NCBI GenBank assembly: GCA_019426215.1 | Contig: CM033394.1 | Coordinates: 20,232,195-20,296,194 of the forward strand | Source: Buddleja alternifolia | Lineage: Eukaryota; Streptophyta; Magnoliopsida; Lamiales; Scrophulariaceae | Direction of reading: 5' to 3' | Length of the DNA: 64,000 nt | In this document: piece by piece, positions 55,424 through 64,000 of the stretch | How the letters are laid out: the number at the start of each line of letters is the position of its first letter | Position numbering within the stretch: position 1 is the stretch's first letter | Program-made: the position numbers and the translations under genes | Notes under the pieces: model-generated | Databases searched by the model: none | Told to the model about the DNA's origin: nothing | What the model saw: only the letters and a program-made list of their open reading frames with translations

Positions 55424-56160
55424 AGTCAAATCTTCTTCCTAAATTGCTTTATGATTTATTCTAAGCAAAGGGCTTGGGAGGGGCCCAATATCCTATTCGC
55501 TCTATTTTCATAGATGCAAATTATAAGGATAAAGATAGCTTCTCCCAAGTCTTTCATGGAGAACATGCTCGATGTTTATGTCTTGACATAGTCAATGAGC
55601 CCTCATCATTTCTCATAAGTAGAGTATTCTCTACATATAGAACCAGAAATGATATCTCGCTCCCACTGACCTTATTGCACATAGATGGTCTCTCTTCATT
55701 TTGATGATTTCATAATTCCAAATAATGTCATCAAAGTGAAGATTCTAACTACGAGAGGTCCTCTTAAATCCATAAATGGATTCATACAGCAAGTAGACCT
55801 TATGAGAATCGACCTCAAATGTGAAACCCTTGGGCTGTTCAAAATGGATGCCCTTCTAGAGGAATCTATTTATGAAGGAGTCTTCACATCCACATGCTAG
55901 ATTTTCATAATATTGGTGTGTTGTTATCGAAAGTAAGATTCTAATGGATTTGATTGTAGTTGTGGCAAAGGGGCTTCCTCACAGTCAATTCTCTTCTTTT
56001 TACTACACTCTTTCCCCATCAGCTTGGCCTTGCCATTCGAATCAATCTTTCTCTTGTATATATACTCACCTCTGATGAGTTCAAAACTCTTGGGGCGATC
56101 TACTAGAGTCCTGGATTGATTCAAAGTAATCTAGTCCATCTTCACTTTCATAACCTCGAC
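55424..56160 (-). pseudogene. G reverse transcriptase remnant
   Basis: Nucleotide-level match to F RT (for example the stretch CTTCTCCCAAGTCTTTCATG and the flanking YVDD region) with many stops. The N-terminal end shows KRKIDSNGKAKL and IDCEEAPLPQL-like sequence at 55924-56124. ORFs on the plus strand here are shadows. Confidence 0.7.
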
Positions 56161-57060
56161 ACCTTCTCGTAGAGTCCATATCCACCATCGATTTGTAATG
56201 GTAGAGGGATTGTATCCTTAGTTCTCATCTGCTACATCATTCATCCTATGCTTTCTTGGTAGCAGACAACCACTTCTCTCAGGTGGCTGAGAGACTCTTC
56301 CTTATCAATTGTTGGTGGTTGTGTTTTAATGGGCTTAGTTTGGTTCCTTGAATAGTAGTGTCCAAAGATGTTTTGTTTTATTCTTTTAGAATAATCTTTC
56401 CACCTTTTCCAATTTCTTGAATGATCTTATCTTCGAGCAAACAGACCTCTAAGGCCATAATGATCCCCTGATCATCATGTAGGCAAAAAGAGTCCTCCCA
56501 CTGAATCATTGGGATAACTAACAAAACATCCATTTAAGGACCAAGCCTCCAGATTCTTTGCCTTTATCTTTTCTACGTAGGTTGGGAATTGCCATACCAT
56601 CACGTGTTTAAGATCAGGCTTCCACTGGCGTCACATCTGATATGGTTCTTTAGGAATGAATTTGGAGGGACATCTATTCAAGATGAACTTATGAGTAGCG
56701 CAAGACTCATTATGAACTGGGTAAGTCTATGTAGCTTAGCATAGAATGAGTCATGTCCAACGATGTCTCGTTCTTGCATACTACTACCTTATTCATTTGT
56801 AGAGTCGCTGGAAGTGTTAACTGTGAAACTATGTTATGTTATTTTAGGAACGGGTTAAATTAGGAAATCATATACTTGACATTACAATTCAATTGTAGTG
56901 TTTCAATATGAAACCATATATTCGACCATAGACGTCAGTACGCACAAACTTTAGAACTTGAGTGGCCCTTCAATATGTTCCCTGTGAAGGGAGACTTGGT
57001 CATCTTGCCTATGAGATAAAATTTTTATGTTTGGATAGGGATCCAATCCCAATGGGCTTG
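56161..57060 (-). pseudogene. G integrase remnant
   Basis: Collinear with F: linker with ACCACTTCTCTCAGGTGGCTG-like similarity, then the integrase core around 56640-57000, recognisable only by nucleotide similarity. No usable frame. Confidence 0.55.
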
Positions 57061-57760
57061 TACCCCCACGTTTCTCCAAACTTGTGAATCTTATGCTCGT
57101 AAGGCATGACCTAATCTTAGGTGTCAAACAATTCTTCTAATTTGTTTCTAGCATACTACGTTCTCTAATTTATGTGTTCACAGTATACTAATTCCAAACT
57201 TTCAAATCGTGTTAACAATTTTAGTAAAGTTGTATTGTTCCTACACTTATTTCCAAAATAAATGCCATGAAAGTTATTACCAAAGTTAAAGAAGTGCCAT
57301 TTCTTGACCATGTCAGAAAATGATAACGTTCTTAGTACCATTTGGTGAAACTAATCAATCATCCAAACGTGTTCAGAATTATAAAAGAACAGAGGTGGAT
57401 TCTATTTGGATACACCCGACACCATGTCTGGTTCCAATATTGATCACCTCTTGTTTTTCTAGTTTTTGTACTTCTTTCGAATTTTTCAAACATGAGCACT
57501 AGCTCTAGGATGTAGAATATAAAAAGTTAAAAAAAACGGTCATAGAACAGTTGTTTCCAAAACACACGGTTCCATGTCCAGTGCGCCTCATATTTAAGCC
57601 CTACTTATCGTCTCATTCTTAGACTTGAGTAATGCTTGCTTCAAGCATACAAATCAATGACTCTGAACTGGGGACCTTCCTCATTTTTCTAAGTTTGTTG
57701 ATTTGGTTAGGCTAGTTCAGACAAAATTTTCGAGCATAATTTTAAACGGGTTAATTTTCA
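57061..57760 (-). pseudogene. G protease / gag remnant
   Basis: Similar to F 52390-52990 (for example GATAGGGATCCAAT, TAATGTTATG-like LTR-distal parts and CATAGAACAG). Most of gag is deleted: leader-like sequence begins by about 57760, where F still has 800 bp of gag. Confidence 0.5.
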
Positions 57761-60664
57761 AGAGAGAGATATAATAAACGCAGAAAATAAACAAGATTCA
57801 ATTAGGACATTTATATTGTACGCAAGTAAAACTAGGACTTTAATTTTACTTGGCTCCCACTACATTTTTCGAAACATTGCACTCCCACTGCATTTTTCGA
57901 AAATCTCGTTGGATAGATTTCGTAGTGAGTATTGAGTTCTTCAAATAATTCAGTGGGTTGCAACCTAACCGATTTCTGGCCCACTGATTATTCAAAGTGG
58001 TGTCCTACACCAATTTATCTAATAAATGATTCAATACCTTTCCCCATAATTCACAAAGCCGCAACCTAACTGATTTCTAAGCCCGTGAATTACTCGAGTT
58101 CGTCCCACTAATTCCTTCAATCTAACATTTGAACTTCACCTTGCAACCTAACCAGTTTCTAGAGTGAAATATGCTTCGATTAAGGCATCCCATGCACTTA
58201 ACAAAACTTCAAATTATTTTCGAATGCATAACCCCCATAACTGGGAAGCATTACACATTGGTCATAATTTTAATTTCATTAAGCTTAGTGGAGGGAGAGG
58301 ATGTCGGACATCCTTTATTAACTCAGTATAATTTAATTTGGGAGAATTTTAAATATTTAGACAAGGTCCCACAAAGCATATTAACTTATATCATGCTAAC
58401 TTGCATATAAAGCGTAGAAAAACCTAGCAATTCTACTATTACACATTTTCATGGACTATTTAGATCGGACCAGACCAATGGGCTAATCAACATATATATT
58501 TTAAGCATGCATAATAAAATATAAATCCAAATTCATGAAATGTGCATATCATCACATATAACAAGCATTTAACCATAAAAGCACACATGCGATAAGATCA
58601 TAAAATAAATTCAATTTATTTTGCTAGTCAAATCCAATTTGATTATTACAAAATTAAATCTCATTTAATTTTGTCACTAAGACTAAATCCTATTTAATCG
58701 AAGTGAAATTAAAGTCAATTTAATATTCTGTGATCGAAAAATCTATATCATAATCAATTAAATCTAATTTTGTTCATAACAAAACTAAATTTAATTTAAT
58801 TTTGATATTATGATTAAATCCAATTTATTTTTCATGGAATTAAATCCAATTCAATGTCCATTAGAAGATTAATACTAATTTAATTAAAGCAATATTAAAT
58901 CTATTTAAAATTAAACTTACTTAATTTCAATGGGAGGATTAAATCAACTTTAATCTAAGTGGATTTAAGTCCTACTTAATTTTCATGAAAAAGATTGAAC
59001 CGATTACAATCATTGTAAAAACGAGTCTCACGTGATTTCCATGAAAATGATTAAATCAACTTTGATATTAGTGAAATTAAGTCCCACTCAATTTCTATGA
59101 AAAGATTAAATTAATTTCAATCAGTGTGATATCAAGTCACACTTAATTTTTATGAGAATGATTAAATTAACTTTAATCTTAGTGAAATTAAGTTCTACTC
59201 AATTTCAATAAAAGATTAAATTAATTTCAATCAATGTGAAATCTATGGGCTCATGAATCATTGTTTAAGTCCCACTTAATCAATTACAAAATTAAATCTT
59301 ATTTAATTTTGATGGGTAAATTAAATAGATTCAAAATATCAACAAAACTAAATCCAATTTAATTTTGTTTAATAATTTAAATCTTTATTTAATTTATGTA
59401 AATCAAATATAATTTAATTTATATTAAACCCAATTTAATAATAATTAAATTTAATTCAATTTACAAAGAAGAATTTAATTTGATAAGGAAGAAGATTGAC
59501 CCAATTAATTAAAATTGGGTTTGGATCTTACCCAATTAATAATTCAATTGCAATTTGGGTCCAAGCCCTATATTTTATTCAATCATATTGAATTAATTGG
59601 TGTTGGCTCAAACCCAATACCTAATTGAATTAATTTGAGTCGGACAACAATTAATTAATTCGTGCTGAGCCAAGCCCAATACTTCTTAATTAAAATTAGA
59701 CTGGACTATTTATTTAATTAATTTGAATGGGCCAAGCCCAACTCCCTATTAATATAACAAATTCAGCTTAGGCTTTTGATTAATTAATTAGAGGAGATCA
59801 AGCCCAACTCATCATTAAATAAATGAGCATTGGACCAAGCCCAACACAACAAAATACCCTAATAGCCCAAAGCCCAACTCTCATCTTCTTCCTCCCTCTT
59901 ATCAGCGCCGCCATCAACGCCGTTAAGCGCCGCCGCCGGAGATTTGGCCGGTCATGGCAGCAGCGCCAAGCGCCACCACCTTAACCCGTCATATCTCCAG
60001 TCACCACTCATCGAAGCGACGAAAATCGCGCAGTTTTGCTGCCGATTTCAGCAGCTCAAATCGCAACGATGTGAACAGCTCATCTCCGGTGAAAAACTGT
60101 CGCTACTCTCAGAGGCGATTTCGAAGGCCAACAATGGCGCTGATTTCGCCGACACAGAAATCTGCTCCAAGCAGATTTGATCCATTTCAGCGAGTTACAG
60201 CAACCCCTGTCAATGGTGAAATCCGGCGATTTTAGCGGCGCCCATTACCGGCGAATGATGACGCGTCCAACGCCATCCATAGCGTGATGTTTCAAACATT
60301 GAATTTACGCTGCTGACTTCGCCTCCCTCGTCTCCGAATTCAAAAATTTGAGTCTTCAGATTCTTGTCCCAATTATGGCAGATTAACATGATTGCAGAGA
60401 TCCATTCACAATTTGCAATTTGCAAATTCCGAAATTTCAATTAGTTTTTTCAGATATTAGATTCAAGCAAAAATTTCCAGAAATTTGTAAACAAAATCGA
60501 TTTGCAGATTTAACAAATTCGGAATTTTGATCTAATCTTTAAATTCCAAAATAACAGATTTTTCGATCTTAACATATTGATTCGTAATCAATAATTTACG
60601 CATTCAACAGGCTATCAAATAAATACGAACGACACACAAATAAATCAACGAAGCCAACAAATTT
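57761..60664 (-). other. G leader, long and repetitive
   Basis: 57770-58200 is similar to the F leader (CACTCCCACT and CAACCTAACCGATTTCTGG repeats). 58580-59480 is a degenerate array of AT-rich units. 59500-59880 has repeated AAGCCCAA words. 59880-60260 is a GC island with an open frame on the plus strand. No gene is accepted. Confidence 0.55.
58580..59480. repeat. Degenerate AT-rich tandem array in G leader
   Basis: Units of about 50-75 bp built on AAATTAAATCCAATTTAATT and ATTAAATTAACTTTAATC recur some dozen times with drift. The best-kept copies are at about 59030-59250. Confidence 0.6.
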
Positions 60665-60678
60665 GGTTCTGATACCAC
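60665..60678 (-). promoter_or_regulatory. G primer binding site
   Basis: GTGGTATCAGAACC on the minus strand, Met-tRNA type with one change, directly next to the LTR. Confidence 0.8.
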
Positions 60679-62794
60679 TGTTGGGAATCCTGTTGAGCAT
60701 GCGCGGCGGAAACGAAAAACATATTCGAATTCCCAAACCAAGATCAATTCGTGGATTTCGTTGATTTTAATCAAGAAAAAGATGAATACGAAAAACTTTG
60801 GCAATATTTGGTTATGTTTTCATACCATATTTGGTCCAAAATTCTTACCAAATCATGTTTGGTTCACAAAATATTTGGTCAAAAATACACTATTTTTTTG
60901 GTCCAAAAAAAACATAATAATTATTTTCCATCTTTCTACACCTACTTTGTCTCTACACTCCTCTCTATGTGCTCTCTCTTCTCTCTCCTCTCTAACAGAC
61001 AAAAGCTTCATGATTTGACTGCTACAGTAACTTTTGTTCCCTCTGGAAACAAAACCAAACATTATCTCACCAAAAAAATACACCCAAAAACCAACTCCCA
61101 AAATAAAACCAAACACAATCTCATCAAACACGCACGTGTCCCCATAAATTTCTCATCAATAATTCTCACCAAAATACCATCCCAAAACATATTCAAACAT
61201 AGCCTTTACTTTTCGTGTATTAAACTTTAATTCTCGCGAATCTTCAATCTTGTTCAATGGTTCAATTGTACCATCTCTAGATCATCACGCAGGAATTGAA
61301 TTCGGGAAATCTCCATCTCAAATCTCCATGGCGGCTAGCGACACTGAGTGGACTGAGGGATAATTTCTCTCTTGTATTTCTGTTGGAGAATTTTCACGTA
61401 ATGATTTCTCTTTATTGAAAAATGGTGTTTCAACTGTATTCTCTGGATTGTGTTGGAGGATTAAATAAATCCTCCAACAAGGCCCTACAGTACACGCCCA
61501 TCATGGGCTTTTGGACAATAATTGGGCTATGTTGACCCAATCAACTTAGTCCAACTAATTTAATCAATTAACATTTAATCCAATTAAATATATATTGATT
61601 AAATGAATATTAATTAAATAAATAAATAGTTATTAATTTAAACTTTTAATTAATCCAGTCAATTAAATGTTCAAACTAATTAATTTAATTAACTATTGTT
61701 TAATCCAATTAAACAACCAATTAAATTAATTTGTCCAATTAATTAATTCGTCCTTCCAAAGGACAAATTACCAAAATGCCCTCCAAATAAAAGACTTGAT
61801 TTCCCCGTCTATTCCTATATAGCGCGACTCTCTAAGTTCGTCTCAATGGGCAATGGGAGGATACCAAAGGATGTGGGTGACACCTAGCCAACACCATGGC
61901 CCCACATCGTAGCCCAATCAAGTACGAAATGACTATGTCATTACGAACCTCTAGATTATAAATATCGTATGAGTATAAACCCTCACTGATGTATCCCGAT
62001 CGAGTGAGAGTCATGGAATATGTCAAACTCACAGGACTCGATGCTTTGCTAAGAATCATAATAGCATGAGATTACAGAACTACCCTCCTTGTCAAACACG
62101 AGTTAGTTCATGAGCTCTGGCCAGAGACTTTAATCTCATTAACCTATGATCGCATAGGATACTTCTCGTTTACTTTCGAGACAGTGAATTCCATGTTGGC
62201 AATCACCTCACATGCTACTTGCCCATTGGAACGCATTTCGAGGTCAACCCCACCTTTCAACGGGTGAATTGGGCCTAACTACTCTCGTGATAGAATCCAA
62301 CGTTACAAGCACACTGTGACTGTAACTCCTCAGGTCTAAGGCTCACGAATACCTTCATAATCAATAATCCAATCATTGACAGTCAATGGGTAAAAACCCA
62401 TGTGATTGAATTACTACGAGCCGTGTTCAAATACATTAATCCCATCAATGTATCTATAACACAAACTCCCACTATCCCATAGTGTCAACTGGCACTCCTT
62501 TGTCAGAGCATGTGTCGTACAAGTCCATACGAATCTCAATGCCCAATTGAGATTCTCTGACTTGCGAACGATTTAAGTGATCAAGTACCAAACCCTTCCA
62601 GTGCCCATCTCCATAAGGAATGCGAAGGTTTGCCTTGACACATATGGACTAGTTGTTCATTTAAAACTTTATAGATGCATTCAAGAATTATATGTACAAC
62701 ATATTGTTGACTTTACACTAATTAGAGGTTGCGCAATATAAACTTGTGCCTTATATTCTAACTCCCCGTTGGCATCGAGGGCACATTCCCAACA
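60679..62794 (-). repeat. G 5' LTR
   Basis: 2116 bp, starting TGTTGGGAATGTGCCC and ending CCCAACA on the minus strand. Shared LTR blocks with D, F and H occur at about 61820-61920 and 61990-62040. A stem-loop is at 62361-62416. The left 600 bp (60780-61210) are AT-rich and differ from other LTRs. ORFs here are LTR sequence. Confidence 0.85.
62361..62416 (-). ncRNA. Conserved LTR stem-loop (G)
   Basis: In RNA sense TAGTAATTCAATCA pairs with TGATTGGATTATTG over 14 positions including three G-U pairs. The loop has CATGGGT and GACTGTCAATGA. Confidence 0.6.
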
Positions 62795-62917
62795 TCCCCT
62801 CCGACTGTCACTTGTTCCGCTGTACTACCAGATTAGACACAACATACAATCCGTATGACTATCCTGGAGTGCACGTGCATATCAAAGTAGAGTGGGTAGT
62901 ACCCTTTCCAATGTTAT
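62795..62917. other. Short unclassified segment between G and H
   Basis: 123 bp with no recognised feature; possibly flanking target DNA older than both elements. Confidence 0.4.
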
Positions 62918-63749
62918 TGTTAGGATTATGCCCTCAGATGCCTCAGAGGATAGAATGTATAGGGCATATATCTTGTATTGAACTTAAACTTTTCTTAAAT
63001 AAAAGGCATTATTGAGTTTTCACTTAATTCTTATCTGCATCTATAAGTTGTGTAAAACGTTTTGTCCATGTTTTCTGTGTGATCCCTCTACTTCCTATGG
63101 GATAGTAAGATTGGCACTAGAGAGATCGATCTTGATTACTAAAATAAGTCCGCGAGTAATATGAAGTGTTTAATGGACAAATAAAGACTTCGAATACTTG
63201 TACAATCTTAGCACCGACATAGGAGTGCCTGTTTGGTATCATGGAATGTAGGAGATTAAGATTGTAGACACGTCAGTGGAACTGATATGTTCGAACACGA
63301 CTCGCATCGGTTCTGTCACATGGGTTTTCACTCTGTGACTGTCAATGACGGAACTGATTATACGTAATAGGTATATGTGAACCTTTGACCTGAAGTATCA
63401 GGCTGAAGATGCACTTGTGACGTCAAGTCTTTCACTAGAGTAGTTAGACCCAATTCACCCTTTGGTGGGGTCAATCTCGAAATGCAGACTTGATGGGCAA
63501 GTGGTAATCTTAGCACATATCTAATATGAGATTTGTTCTCTCATAAGTGAACGAGTATTAACCCTATGTCATTATAGATAAATAGAGATCAAAGTCTTTG
63601 GCCAAAGCAAACGAGACGATTGTGCTTGGCACTAAATCGATCTCAATGATCTCGTATTTATTATGATTTATACATATGGTCAACTCCAGTGAGTTTAACA
63701 TAACCATGACTCTCACTTGACCGGGGAACGTGAACAAAGGGTTTATACA
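62918..63749 (+). repeat. LTR H (D family), 5' part
   Basis: It starts TGTTAGGATTATGCCC and is similar to the reverse of D throughout, with a stem-loop at 63306-63358. It is interrupted at 63750 by a G1-family LTR. Confidence 0.85.
63306..63358 (+). ncRNA. Conserved LTR stem-loop (H)
   Basis: ATCGGTTCTGTCA pairs with TGACGGAACTGAT over 13 positions including two G-U pairs. Compared with D, both changes keep pairing. Confidence 0.6.
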
Positions 63750-64000
63750 TGACACGCTAAAAGCTAACGTGCTATAATAGCAAGTGCACTAGACGTGTGT
63801 AGTAATAAGTGGACAAAAGGTCCGGGTTGTCGAACCACAAGGACTTGAATTCTAGTTAATGATTTTCGATAAAAGATAAGACAATTAAAGTAAAGTGCAA
63901 GAAAAAGATTAAACAAACGAAGAACCAAAGAGAAACGTACTATAGATTTAATCTCACGTATGATACAATGACTAAGGCACATGCTACAACCGAATCTACT
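63750..64000 (-). mobile_element. G1-family LTR at right edge
   Basis: It starts TGACACGCTAAAAGC exactly as the G1 LTRs and stays similar to the window end with many differences, so it is a different, older insertion. Solo LTR or full element cannot be told. Confidence 0.85.

Larger units (their letters stand above)
55424..62794 (-). mobile_element. G: old, decayed Ty1/copia element
   Basis: Pol remnants (55424-57640), a gag stub, a 2.9-kb leader, a primer site (60665-60678) and a 5' LTR (60679-62794). It is related to F but much more decayed in pol. The 3' part is lost at the F junction. Confidence 0.8.

Noticed and set aside
59954..60235. 93-codon plus-strand ORF as a host gene
   Set aside because: No motif, no promoter evidence, and it lies in the leader of a minus-strand retroelement; kept only as a finding.
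60751..61230. 159-codon plus-strand ORF
   Set aside because: Lies inside the G LTR on the opposite strand, low-complexity, no motif.
1..64000. tRNA or rRNA genes
   Set aside because: Only tRNA-complementary primer sites were found; no cloverleaf with A and B boxes was recognised by eye.

Overview
This window is repeat-rich nuclear heterochromatin of a flowering plant, probably a eudicot (low confidence on clade). It is a stack of nested LTR retrotransposons. I found no host gene, tRNA, rRNA or CRISPR array. Evidence for a plant: Ty1/copia elements primed by initiator-Met tRNA, Ty3/gypsy elements of the Athila/Tat type primed by Asp tRNA, plant-type TATA boxes in LTRs, a 9-bp-TSD Mutator-like MITE, and AT-rich CpG-poor background.

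Layout. 1-10619: minus-strand copia element C1 (SIRE-like) with a nearly complete gag-pol, a third ORF beginning at the left edge, and a 1.8-kb 5' LTR. A plus-strand gypsy solo LTR (5986-7842) sits in its gag. 10620-20832: 3' end of a plus-strand relative, C3, whose third ORF has its own TATA box and is split by gypsy element G1 (11710-19619; LTR-gag-protease-LTR only, no RT or integrase). 20833-26468: gag and 5' LTR of a minus-strand relative, C2; its LTR holds an AT-rich insert with a MULE MITE (23569-24628). 26469-28291: LTR D (copia, minus). 28292-30188: end of plus-strand C4 (third-ORF tail, PPT, LTR). 30189-32861: 3' end of a third gypsy element, G3, with a solo copia LTR (30520-31722). 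32862-34558 and 47265-48214: LTR and leader of plus-strand copia E, split by the 12.7-kb, nearly intact Athila-like G2 (34559-47264). 48215-55423: degenerate minus-strand copia F. 55424-62794: older minus-strand copia G. 62918-63749: plus-strand LTR H, cut by another G1-family LTR (63750-end).

How the parts work together. Each autonomous element carries an LTR promoter, tRNA primer site, gag, protease, integrase, RT and RNase H (copia order) or RT, RNase H and integrase (gypsy order), then a polypurine tract. C elements and G2 add a third ORF between pol and the 3' LTR. G1 makes Gag and protease only and must borrow RT and integrase; it shares its primer site and LTR 3' end with G2. G1 and G2 have LTR pairs differing at roughly 0.5% of sites (counted by eye), so they are the youngest layer.

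The most interesting signals are structural. A stem-loop with compensatory and wobble changes is conserved in five copia LTRs (D, E, F, G, H). Hairpin-plus-purine-tract modules recur in three gypsy families. A covarying hairpin follows the gypsy pol stop. CCGCGG words are scattered through LTR, 3' region and gag hinge of G2. The third ORFs of copia C3 and gypsy G2 may share a domain.
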